Origin: Erythrobacter sp. HI0063
GTDB taxonomy: Bacteria; Pseudomonadota; Alphaproteobacteria; Sphingomonadales; Sphingomonadaceae
Reading direction: 5' to 3'
DNA length: 42,020 nt
Assembly (NCBI RefSeq): GCF_001635685.1
Contig: NZ_LWFF01000061.1
Span: 1 to 42,020 of the forward strand
The notes below the pieces were generated by a model, which was not told the DNA's origin, ran no database searches, and saw nothing but the letters and a program-made list of their open reading frames with translations. Both the position numbers and the translations under genes were made by a program. Below, one piece after another: positions 34,758 to 42,020 of the stretch; within the stretch, counting starts at the first letter, position 1; each line of letters begins with the position of its first letter.

Positions 34758-36038
34758 ATGCAAGTCGGACGATACCGCTACGATCAGGATGTGGCGATGA
34801 TGCTGCTCGAACGAGTGGGGCTGGCGCTCCTCGTCTTGCTGATTACGTGGGCGCTGGCCAAGGCCGCCCAATGGGCCTTTGCCAAGCTGGTCGACAACAT
34901 CTCCTTCTTCCAGCGCGGCACCGGAACGGGTTCTTCGCTGGGCGAATCGCTCGGTAAGATCGTCGGTCTCGTGATCTGGCTGTTCGGCCTGCTGATCATT
35001 CTCACCGTGCTCGGCCTCGGCTCCGTCGCCGGACCGATCGACAGCCTGCTCGAAAACTTCATCGAATTCATTCCGCGCCTGGTCGGTGCAGGCCTGATCT
35101 TCTTCATCGGCATGATGGTGGCGCGCATCGTGCGCGACATCGTGAGCACGACGTTGCAGACGGTCGATTTCGACAAATGGGCCAATCGCGGCGGTGTCGA
35201 CGCCGTCACCGGCAATCACGCCATCAGCAAGACCGTGGCCACCATCGTCTATGCGCTGATCGTGATCTTCGTCGCGATCATGGCTCTGGACGTGCTGGAC
35301 ATTCGCGCCATCAGCGAACCGGCTTCGGACATGTTGCGGATGATCTTCTATGCCATTCCGAACATCATCGGCGCGGCGATCCTGCTCGGGATCGGCTATC
35401 TGATCAGCAAGTTCGTGGTGCAGATCCTGAAGGAAGTGCTGCCGGGCCTGGGTGTCGATCGCGCGCTGGCGGAAACCGGCATGGTCGGCACATCCACCAC
35501 CGCTTCGGGCATCATCGCCCGCGTGGTGCAGGTCGCGATCATCCTGTTCTTCGCCATCGCGGCAACTCGCCTGCTGGGCTTTCCCGAGCTGACGAGCATT
35601 CTCGATCAATTGCTCGAACTGGGCGGACGCGTGATCTTCGGTGCGGTGGTGATTGCCTTCGGGTTCTTCATCGCCAATCTGCTCGCGCGCCTTATCGGGG
35701 GCGAAAGCGGCGAAGGAACGGCTGCGCTGATCGTGAAATGGGCAACCATCGTGCTGTTCGTCTTCATGGGCCTGCAATTCACCGGCATCGGCGGAATGAT
35801 CCCCGGCACCGCCCTGACCATTCTGGTCGCGGGCGTCTCGGTGGCCTTCGCTCTCGCTTTCGGGCTTGGCGGGCGGCAATGGGCCGCGCGCAAGCTCGAA
35901 GAGTTGGACGAGAGTATCGCCAGCGCCTCGACATCGGATACGTCCGGCACTCGCAAGGGCTCGACACCTGCCGCGCGCAGCACGAACAAGCCCGCCGCCG
36001 CTTCGACGGACGACGATCCGCTGCCGCCCGGCGCCTGA
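34758..36038 (+). CDS. Mechanosensitive ion channel family protein with TM-helix repeats (CmpX-like)
   Basis: 426 residues, start ATG 34758 after AGGGGAAAAATC. Multiple helices (about 15-35, 60-90, 95-125, 150-185, 195-225, 250-285, 290-310, 325-370) match the conserved TM_helix repeat architecture of CmpX-type proteins: FIPRLVGAGLIFFIGMMVAR and IPNIIGAAILLGIGYLIS are the repeated units. A cytoplasmic Ser/Thr/Ala-rich tail of about 45 residues follows. The family is linked to envelope tension and cell-wall stress. An EcfG-like box upstream hints at stress control. Confidence 0.85.
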   Translation: MQVGRYRYDQDVAMMLLERVGLALLVLLITWALAKAAQWAFAKLVDNISFFQRGTGTGSSLGESLGKIVGLVIWLFGLLIILTVLGLGSVAGPIDSLLENFIEFIPRLVGAGLIFFIGMMVARIVRDIVSTTLQTVDFDKWANRGGVDAVTGNHAISKTVATIVYALIVIFVAIMALDVLDIRAISEPASDMLRMIFYAIPNIIGAAILLGIGYLISKFVVQILKEVLPGLGVDRALAETGMVGTSTTASGIIARVVQVAIILFFAIAATRLLGFPELTSILDQLLELGGRVIFGAVVIAFGFFIANLLARLIGGESGEGTAALIVKWATIVLFVFMGLQFTGIGGMIPGTALTILVAGVSVAFALAFGLGGRQWAARKLEELDESIASASTSDTSGTRKGSTPAARSTNKPAAASTDDDPLPPGA

Positions 36039-36053
36039 TCGCCATTCCATCAA

Positions 36054-36088
36054 AAAAGGGCGCGAAGACCGGTTCTTCGCGCCCTTTT
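36054..36088. terminator. Bidirectional terminator
   Basis: Perfect 15-bp stem (36054-36068 with 36074-36088), five-base CCGGT loop, flanking A-run and T-run. It separates the channel gene from the convergent ZntB-like gene. Confidence 0.88.
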
Positions 36089-36125
36089 CTCGTCCCAACG
36101 GAGTTTTCCGTTCGAGCTGTCCGAT

Positions 36126-37127
36126 CTACAGCCAGCGCAAGCGCCGGAAGATGGCAACCAAGCCCACCATCAGGATCACGCAGCCGACCACCACGAACCA
36201 GAAGGCATGCGGATCGTCCATGCCCGGCATTCCGCCGACATTGATGCCGAGAAGGCCAGTCAGGAAACCGAGCGGCAGGAAGATGCCCGCCACGATCGTC
36301 AGCATATAGGTCGCGTGCTCGCTCGACGCGGCGCTGCGCGACCGGATTTCGTCCTGAAGAACGACGGCGCTTTCCTTGCTGATGTCGATATCGTCGAGAT
36401 AGCGGCGCAGCCGGGCGATGCTCTCGGCGATCTCGCGGCGATCGTGGTCCTCGAACCAGGCGGGCGCATCGCGGCTGATCTGTTCCAGCGCCTCGTGCTG
36501 CGGCGCCATGTGCCGCTTGAGGCCGAGGCAATTGCGCCGGATGATCGAAATCTGCGTCAGCATCGATTCGGCCATTTCGTCGGGATCGGTCTCCTCCAGC
36601 GTATCCAGCACCCGGTTCATATCGACGATGGACTGGCTCATCCGCCCGATCAGCAGCTCGGCGAGCAGCGTGATGGTGGCGCCGGCATCGGGCGGCCCGT
36701 GGCCCCTGTCTACCTGGGCCAGCACGTCGCGCGGGGTCTGGAGGGGATGACGGCGCAGCGTGATCAGGCGCTCCCCGTCCGACCAGACCTGCATCGAGAT
36801 CATGTCCTCGGGCTCGGCACCCGGATTGAAATTGATGCCCCGCAGGGTCGCAACCAGCGCCTCGCCCTCGCGAAAGGCGCGCGGTCGCGTTTCGTCGCTG
36901 GTCAAGAGTTCGGCGGTGGGCTCGGGTATGGACAGGGCGTTTTCGAGCCAGTCCTGTACGCCCGGCCGATTGCGACACAGATGGAGCCACAGGACTTCGC
37001 CCGGCGCGCCGGGTCGCCATTGCTTCGCCTCGTCCCACAGGATCGGGCGGCCGCCCCCTTGCCCGTCAAGCACACGGCCGAAGAGCAGGGGCGTATCGGT
37101 TTCGGTATCGTCGGTCTGAACAGGCAT
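36126..37127 (-). CDS. ZntB-like divalent cation transporter (CorA superfamily)
   Basis: 333 residues from ATG 37127. A large cytoplasmic N-terminal domain (about 1-265) with long helices (RRYLDDIDISKESAVVLQDE) leads to two C-terminal helices (about 275-300 and 310-330). The pore-entrance signature GINVGGMPG, in place of GMN of CorA, is the ZntB form. It should be a pentameric zinc (or other divalent) transporter, proton-coupled in known ZntB. The longer open frame reaching 37508 overlaps the next gene and is rejected. It lies 44 bases after the unknown membrane protein gene. Confidence 0.9.
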   Translation of the reverse strand: MPVQTDDTETDTPLLFGRVLDGQGGGRPILWDEAKQWRPGAPGEVLWLHLCRNRPGVQDWLENALSIPEPTAELLTSDETRPRAFREGEALVATLRGINFNPGAEPEDMISMQVWSDGERLITLRRHPLQTPRDVLAQVDRGHGPPDAGATITLLAELLIGRMSQSIVDMNRVLDTLEETDPDEMAESMLTQISIIRRNCLGLKRHMAPQHEALEQISRDAPAWFEDHDRREIAESIARLRRYLDDIDISKESAVVLQDEIRSRSAASSEHATYMLTIVAGIFLPLGFLTGLLGINVGGMPGMDDPHAFWFVVVGCVILMVGLVAIFRRLRWL

Positions 37128-37171
37128 GCGCCGGTCATGGCGCGGATCGCCGCGTTTGGGAATGGCCTCGC

Positions 37172-37957
37172 TCAGACGGCGCGGGGAGATCCCATCAAGG
37201 GCATGCCGGCTGCGCGCGTCTCGCGTGCGGCCGATCCGACCCCGTCCTCCGCTAGCCACCGCCGCCGCGCCGCATCGTAAATCGCCACGGTGAACAGAAA
37301 GGCGAGGATGATCATGGCGAATTCGCCCGCATCTTCGATGAATGCTTCCGTGACGATCATCAGATCGCTGTGCGTCCCGTAGCTCACCACCGCATCCTCG
37401 ACCACGCCGAACATCGCGGTCGCGCCGATGCAGCCGACGATGATCAGGGAATTGAGCACCGAATCGATCCGCGCCGCGCGCAGCGCCAGACCCAGACCTG
37501 CCAGCCACAGCACGCCGATCCCGGCGAACATCAGCGGCTCACCCAGATGATGCGCAGAAATCGGCAGATTTTGCGGCAGGATCGGGGCGATCCAGAAACC
37601 GAACGCCTCATGGATCTCCAGCGCATTATCGAGCGTCAGGACCACGAACAGGATCGCGTTGACGAGATAGAGAGGAGACCCGTCACGCCGCCACATGCGC
37701 AGCAGCATGATCGCCATCGCAGTCATCAGCCCGTATTCGAGATATTCGCCCAAGCTGCGATCCTGCGAAAGCATGAAATCGCGGGGCAAGAGCGCCCCCG
37801 TCAGCTCGCCATAGCGCGTCGCGATGTCGAGCCCGACGAGCAGGCTGGCGTAGGGTAGGACGAGGAGCGCGGAATTCCGGAAGGCGGGCGAGCGGATCAG
37901 ATCGCGCAGCAGGGTCGGGAAGTGGCGCGACTGGCTCAAAATCTCGGAAAGCGTCAT
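37172..37957 (-). CDS. Unknown multi-pass membrane protein
   Basis: 261 residues, no recognised family. Six or seven hydrophobic helices are visible (about 30-48, 72-88, 95-110, 120-135, 143-160, 165-185, 208-228). Charged or polar residues sit within or at helix edges in a regular manner: EIHEAFG, SAHHLGEP, GVVEDAVVSYG and FIEDAGEF. Such His/Glu/Asp placement in the membrane recalls metal-dependent membrane hydrolases, but no known motif is matched. It is upstream of and probably co-transcribed with the ZntB-like gene. Confidence 0.7.
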   Translation of the reverse strand: MTLSEILSQSRHFPTLLRDLIRSPAFRNSALLVLPYASLLVGLDIATRYGELTGALLPRDFMLSQDRSLGEYLEYGLMTAMAIMLLRMWRRDGSPLYLVNAILFVVLTLDNALEIHEAFGFWIAPILPQNLPISAHHLGEPLMFAGIGVLWLAGLGLALRAARIDSVLNSLIIVGCIGATAMFGVVEDAVVSYGTHSDLMIVTEAFIEDAGEFAMIILAFLFTVAIYDAARRRWLAEDGVGSAARETRAAGMPLMGSPRAV

Positions 37958-38149
37958 GGCGGGTTGCCTGCGTGTCTGGGTCTGCGATCGAGCGACCGAT
38001 CTGCCCGACTAGACCGATCGGGACCGCCGCGCAGCCCGGATGAACGCATCTGACCATTTCAGGACATTCCGCCGGCCAAGTCCTACCGTCTGGGCCCGCC
38101 ATGCGATCCACGCCTTTAGTTCCGCCGCGATCCGCCCTATAAGAGGGCC

Positions 38150-39301
38150 ATGTCCTCTATCCGTCCCTGGCGCTCGATCGAGCGCCGCCAATCGCGCCAG
38201 ATCATGGTCGGCAATGTCGCCGTGGGCGGCGACGCGCCGATTTCGGTCCAGACAATGACCAACACGCCGACCGAGGATGTCGGCGCCACGCTCGACCAGA
38301 TCCGCCGCTGCGAAGATGCGGGCGCGGACATCATCCGCGTGTCCTGCCCCACAGCCGAATCGACCGCGCATTTCGACAAGATCACCAAGGCGGCGAATGT
38401 CCCGATCGTTGCGGACATCCACTTCCACTACAAGCGTGCGCTCGAAGCCGCCGACAAGGGCGCGGCCTGCCTGCGTATCAATCCCGGCAATATCGGCGAC
38501 AGCAAGCGCGTGGCCGAAGTGGTCCGCGCCGCCAAGGCGAACGGGTGTGCCATCCGCATCGGCGTCAATGCGGGGTCTCTCGAAAAGGACCTGCTCGAAA
38601 AATACGGCGAACCCTGCCCCGAAGCGCTGATCGAAAGCGCGCTCGACCATATCAAGCTTTTGCAGGACCACGATTTCCACGAATACAAGGTGGCGGTGAA
38701 GGCCAGCGACGTCTTCCTGGCGGTCGCCGCCTATCACGGATTGGCGGACGCGGTGGATTGCCCCCTCCATCTCGGCATTACAGAAGCGGGCGGATTGATC
38801 GGCGGTACGGTAAAGTCCTCGATCGGCCTCGGCAGCCTGCTCTGGGCCGGGATCGGCGACACGATCCGCGTCTCGCTCTCAGCAGAGCCCGAACGCGAGG
38901 TGAAGGTCGGCTTCGAGATTCTGAAGGCGCTCGGCCTCAGAACCCGCGGCGTACGCGTCGTCTCCTGCCCCAGCTGCTCGCGCCAGGGTTTCGATGTGAT
39001 CCGCACGGTCGAAGCACTGGAAGCGCGCCTCGAACACATCAAGACCCCGATGAGCCTCTCGGTCCTCGGCTGCGTGGTCAACGGGCCGGGCGAAGCGCGG
39101 GAAACCGATATCGGGATCACCGGCGGCGGTGCGGGGAAGCACATGGTCTATCTGTCCGGCGTGACCGACCACCACGTCCAGTCCGACGACATGCTCGACC
39201 ACATCGTCAAGCTGGTCGAGGAAAAGGCCGCACTGATCGAAGCGGGCGAAGCGACCGCTTTCGATCCGCATGCGGCCAATCAGCGCGAAGCCGCCGAATA
39301 A
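38150..39301 (+). CDS. ispG: 4-hydroxy-3-methylbut-2-enyl diphosphate synthase IspG
   Basis: 383 residues, also called GcpE. It reduces MEcPP to HMBPP in the non-mevalonate isoprenoid route with a [4Fe-4S] cluster. The TIM-barrel part shows [30 protein letters not shown] and [11 protein letters not shown]; the cluster cysteines are in [11 protein letters not shown] and [11 protein letters not shown], with the conserved Glu in the latter. Length and end are normal. It precedes cell-envelope genes but has about 190 bases of intergenic DNA before it, so it likely has its own promoter. Confidence 0.97.
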   Translation: MSSIRPWRSIERRQSRQIMVGNVAVGGDAPISVQTMTNTPTEDVGATLDQIRRCEDAGADIIRVSCPTAESTAHFDKITKAANVPIVADIHFHYKRALEAADKGAACLRINPGNIGDSKRVAEVVRAAKANGCAIRIGVNAGSLEKDLLEKYGEPCPEALIESALDHIKLLQDHDFHEYKVAVKASDVFLAVAAYHGLADAVDCPLHLGITEAGGLIGGTVKSSIGLGSLLWAGIGDTIRVSLSAEPEREVKVGFEILKALGLRTRGVRVVSCPSCSRQGFDVIRTVEALEARLEHIKTPMSLSVLGCVVNGPGEARETDIGITGGGAGKHMVYLSGVTDHHVQSDDMLDHIVKLVEEKAALIEAGEATAFDPHAANQREAAE

Positions 39302-39333
39302 TATCCTTAACGGTCCGCTAACCCTGTCGGTCT

Positions 39334-39888
39334 ATGCCGGCAGGCATGCGGGAATCTGCCCTCCTGATCGTGGCCATAGCGGCCTTCATCGCCTCGGCCT
39401 TCGTGCCGGGCGGGGCGATCGACACGGCGACCCGCCCCGAGCAGACCGCACCGCCTTCCGAAACACTTTCCGAACCGGGCAATTTTGCCGAACCTTCGCC
39501 CACGCCGACTTATCTGGCGCCGGGTGAAATCGCGGTTCCGCGCTCTGCCGACGGGCAATTCTACGCCGAGGTCGGCGTCAACGACCGTCCGATCCGCTTC
39601 CTCGTCGATACCGGGGCCAATGGCGTGGCGCTGACCGGCGACGATGCGCGCGCCGCAGGGATATTCTGGTCGCCGACCGATCTGGAAACCGTGGCCCGAG
39701 GGGCGAGCGGCCCGGTCGAAGGCGTGCGCGTGACGATCGACGCGATCGACCTGGGCAATCATGAAATTCGAAATCTGAACGCGGTGATCGTCCCGCAGGG
39801 ACTACCCGTGTCGCTGCTTGGCCAGAGCTATCTTTCGGAGATGGGCACGATGCGGATCGAAGGGGACCGTATGGTCATCGGCAGTTGA
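39334..39888 (+). CDS. Membrane-anchored retropepsin-like aspartic protease (TIGR02281 family)
   Basis: 184 residues. An N-terminal helix (about 8-26) anchors the protein, a Pro/Thr/Glu-rich linker follows, then a single retropepsin-like lobe with the catalytic D92-T-G-A in RFLVDTGANGVALT and the flap-like LLGQSYLSEMGTMRIEGDRM. Active enzymes of this clan dimerise. Cleavage targets are unknown. An alternative start is ATG 39346. It begins 32 bases after ispG and could be in its transcript. Confidence 0.88.
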   Translation: MPAGMRESALLIVAIAAFIASAFVPGGAIDTATRPEQTAPPSETLSEPGNFAEPSPTPTYLAPGEIAVPRSADGQFYAEVGVNDRPIRFLVDTGANGVALTGDDARAAGIFWSPTDLETVARGASGPVEGVRVTIDAIDLGNHEIRNLNAVIVPQGLPVSLLGQSYLSEMGTMRIEGDRMVIGS

Positions 39889-39977
39889 TCGCGTTTTCGA
39901 CAAGCTTCGTCCGCATCGCGCGCCGCAAATCGCCATCGTTCATGGCCCGGCCACGCCGGGGCTGCTAAGCCTGGATC

Positions 39978-40694
39978 ATGGACCGTCGTACCCTCATCAC
40001 CAGCGCTCTGGCCGCGGGCGCCGTCATGGCCGCCCCGACCGGCGCGCTTGCGCAGTTCGGCGGGACTGCCGCACGCGACCGCAAGCTGCTTTCGATCGCC
40101 CGCGAGGAAATCGCGCGTGCCATCGAAGGCGGCAATCACGTGTGGCGGACCGACATCGTCGGGATCGCAGATTTCGGCCTCCATTCCTCCCAGCGGCGCT
40201 TCCATTTCGTCGATCTCGAAAAGGAACGCGTCGAAAGCTACCATGTCAGCCACGGCACCGGCTCCGATTCGGAGCATGACGGCTGGCTCAAGCGCTATTC
40301 GAATATCGAAGGCTCCGAAGCGACCAGCCGCGGCGCCTATCTCACGCGCAGCTGGTACAAGGGGCGCTACGGCACGTCCCTGCGGCTCGACGGGCTTGAT
40401 CCGACCAATTCCAACGCTCTGCCGCGCGCCATCGTGATGCACCAGGCGGATTACGCGACGCCGGAACATGTCGAGCGGTGGGGTCGGCTCGGCCGTTCCA
40501 ATGGCTGCCTCGCCATGGGCCCGGAACAGTTCGATCGCGCTCTGATCGATCTGTCGGGCGGGCGGCTGGTGGTGGCGGGCAGCTATGGCCTCGCCGCCGA
40601 TGGCAGCATCGTGAGGCCGCCGATCGTCCAGACCGACCTGCTGCGCAGCGATCGCGGCGGGACGTTCGAGAGGACCAATCCGGGCGTTTACTGA
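39978..40694 (+). CDS. Murein L,D-transpeptidase catalytic domain family protein (YkuD_2)
   Basis: 238 residues. A signal peptide with Arg-Arg start (MDRRTLITSALAAGAVMAAP) ends near ALAQ. The domain carries H155 in IVMHQADY and the catalytic C177 in RSNGCLAMG, the YkuD-type His...S-x-G-C layout. By family it should act on peptidoglycan peptide side chains in the periplasm; direct activity of this subfamily is little studied. It converges with the next transpeptidase gene. Confidence 0.9.
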   Translation: MDRRTLITSALAAGAVMAAPTGALAQFGGTAARDRKLLSIAREEIARAIEGGNHVWRTDIVGIADFGLHSSQRRFHFVDLEKERVESYHVSHGTGSDSEHDGWLKRYSNIEGSEATSRGAYLTRSWYKGRYGTSLRLDGLDPTNSNALPRAIVMHQADYATPEHVERWGRLGRSNGCLAMGPEQFDRALIDLSGGRLVVAGSYGLAADGSIVRPPIVQTDLLRSDRGGTFERTNPGVY

Positions 40695-40724
40695 GCGGCC
40701 GCCTCGTAATTCACGACCGAAAAA

Positions 40725-40763
40725 GGCGGGACGACCTTGAAGTCCGCCCCGCCCCATAATTCT
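40725..40763. terminator. Imperfect hairpin between the two transpeptidase genes
   Basis: A-run, GGCGGGAC ... GTCCGCC with one bulged G, then CCCGCCCCATAATTCTTTATT. The imperfect stem between converging genes probably terminates one or both. Confidence 0.4.
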
Positions 40764-40794
40764 TTATTCAGGCCGTCGAGGCCCCGGATCCGAA

Positions 40795-42020
40795 TTACGC
40801 CCCCGGCGCTTCGAGCGGAATGATCTCTTCATCCTGCACCCGGCTGCGGTTCGCCTTGCGCGGCGCGTCGAAGCTCGCGAGCACGGCACCGTCACGGTCG
40901 TAGATATCGTCGAAGGTCGCCATCTTGCCATCGACGTCGCGCGCCATGGTGAAATAGGTGATGTAGACCGGCCACTGATTGGTGATCGGGTAGGAGGTGT
41001 ATTCGCCCGACGCGGCGATATCCTGCACCTCCTGCTGGATGCCGGGAATATCGTCCTTGCTCTCCATATTGCCGAGGATCGCCATCGTCATCGCCAGCTC
41101 GCGCGCGCCCTGTACGCGGATGCAGCCATGGCTCAGCGCACGGGCATCCTGCGCGAACAGATTGCGCGAAGGCGTGTCGTGCAGGAAGATCGCGTGGCGG
41201 TTCGGCATGTCGAGCTTCATCAGGCCCAATGAATTGGTCGGCCCCGGCTGCTGCACCACGGTGACGAAGCCGTTATCGGCGCGCGTCGCGGTATAGCCAT
41301 TGCGGCGCGCCCAGGCCGGATTGCCGAGCACGCGCGCGCCCAGCCCTTCGCCTTTCACGATCGATTGCGGCACCGTCCAGGTCGGGTTGAAGATCACCCC
41401 TTCGACCATTTCGGCAAGCTGGGGCGTTGCCGTGCGACCAGGTTTGCCTACGATGGTCCGGTAATTCTTGATGATCTTGTCGTTCACCGTCAGCCGCAGC
41501 TGATATTCGGGGACATTGGTCATCAGATATTTCTTGCCGAGATCCTGCGGCAGCCAGCGCCAGCGATCCATATTCGCCATGATCAGCTTGCGCTTGGCCG
41601 AATTGCTGGCCGGAGTCTTGGCGAGTTCGGCCTTCAGCAGCGCGTAATCGGGATGCACCGGATCGAGCGCGGTCAGCGTGCCCGCGATGTCGCCGGTTTC
41701 GAGCGCGCGTTCGAGCAGGATGTGCGTCGGCATCCGGTCCGCATCGGGGTCCATCGCGAACCATTGCTTGCGCCCGTCCATCGGAGTGCGCCCGTCGCGC
41801 ATATCCTCGACCAGCCAGACGAAGCGTTCGCTGGCGATCTGGTTCAGCGCCGGGCCGGGCCCTTTAGCGATCGCGGCGGCGAGCGCTTCGTGGCCGTAAT
41901 CCTTGGGCATCAGGCCTTCCGCACCGATTCCGTCGATGAATTTTGCAAGCGCCTGCGCCTCCGCCAGGGACCATTCGCCGACCAATTCATTGGGCCTGAT
42001 GAAGCTCGACATGCCGAACC
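40795..42020 (-). CDS. L,D-transpeptidase family protein, YcbB type (N-terminus outside the window)
   Basis: At least 408 residues; the frame stays open to the window end, so signal peptide and N-terminal part are missing. The YcbB/LdtD layout is seen: an N-terminal scaffold (FIDGIGAEGLMPKDYGHEAL), RWRWLPQDLGKKYLMTNVPE at the junction, then the YkuD catalytic domain with AIFLHDTPSRNLF and the active-site HGCIRVQGARELA. It forms 3-3 cross-links in peptidoglycan. The C-terminus extends about 60 residues past the catalytic core. Confidence 0.93.
   Translation of the reverse strand, partial: FGMSSFIRPNELVGEWSLAEAQALAKFIDGIGAEGLMPKDYGHEALAAAIAKGPGPALNQIASERFVWLVEDMRDGRTPMDGRKQWFAMDPDADRMPTHILLERALETGDIAGTLTALDPVHPDYALLKAELAKTPASNSAKRKLIMANMDRWRWLPQDLGKKYLMTNVPEYQLRLTVNDKIIKNYRTIVGKPGRTATPQLAEMVEGVIFNPTWTVPQSIVKGEGLGARVLGNPAWARRNGYTATRADNGFVTVVQQPGPTNSLGLMKLDMPNRHAIFLHDTPSRNLFAQDARALSHGCIRVQGARELAMTMAILGNMESKDDIPGIQQEVQDIAASGEYTSYPITNQWPVYITYFTMARDVDGKMATFDDIYDRDGAVLASFDAPRKANRSRVQDEEIIPLEAPGA

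Noticed and set aside
34686-36098. 470-residue minus-strand frame opposite the channel gene
   Set aside because: Rich in His, Asp, Gln and Arg with no domain, an antisense copy of helix-coding sequence.

Overview
This 42 kb window is a high-GC, gene-dense stretch of chromosome from an alphaproteobacterium, most likely a sphingomonad of the Erythrobacteraceae type (Erythrobacter, Qipengyuania, Altererythrobacter and relatives). The evidence is an intact PhyR-NepR-EcfG general stress response locus with GGAAC/CGTT-type promoters, a polyhydroxyalkanoate phasin, a ClpS of alphaproteobacterial type, sphingomonad-style TonB receptor and DUF3034 genes, and many 4-base ATGA/GTGA overlaps. The genus is inferred from gene content, not proven.

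Layout. 1-4303: phasin end, two hairpins, clpS, a DUF427 gene, the LPS-export permeases lptF and lptG, and a GNAT gene overlapping lptG. 4314-6744: a membrane fatty acid desaturase divergent from a GNAT-fold protein. 6846-12143: stress-signalling block with a stand-alone receiver, a Crp/Fnr regulator, phyR, a CHASE-HWE kinase (phyK-like), nepR and ecfG. EcfG-type promoters stand before the receiver, phyR and nepR-ecfG, and the nepR site reads in both directions. 12219-17397: AI-2E permease, Fe superoxide dismutase, glmM-thiD and a LOG-family protein. 17482-22109: a divergent module of a GGDEF/EAL protein and a type-1-copper protein on one side, and a DUF3034 outer-membrane-like protein and a truncated haemoglobin on the other. 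22177-25681: iron-uptake operon (PepSY membrane protein, small membrane protein, TonB receptor) behind a candidate Fur-like inverted repeat. 25806-27980: exported prolyl oligopeptidase. 27981-28911: gene-poor stretch holding a decayed chemotaxis-receptor fragment and tRNA-Gln(CUG). 28912-33553: ppx/gppA-rlmE operon, membrane cytochrome c, pheA and a class A beta-lactamase overlapping pheA. 33572-37957: periplasmic isoaspartyl peptidase, an MscS/CmpX-like channel, a ZntB-like transporter and an unknown membrane protein. 38150-42020: ispG, a membrane-anchored retropepsin-like protease, and two L,D-transpeptidase-family proteins, the last cut by the window end.

Most of the window is core metabolism and envelope biology. 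Two parts deserve attention. The first is the stress locus, whose own promoters can be read directly. The second is the copper protein / c-di-GMP enzyme / DUF3034 / globin module, whose joint role I cannot name; it is the best candidate here for an undescribed system. No CRISPR array, insertion sequence, prophage or plasmid-type gene was seen.
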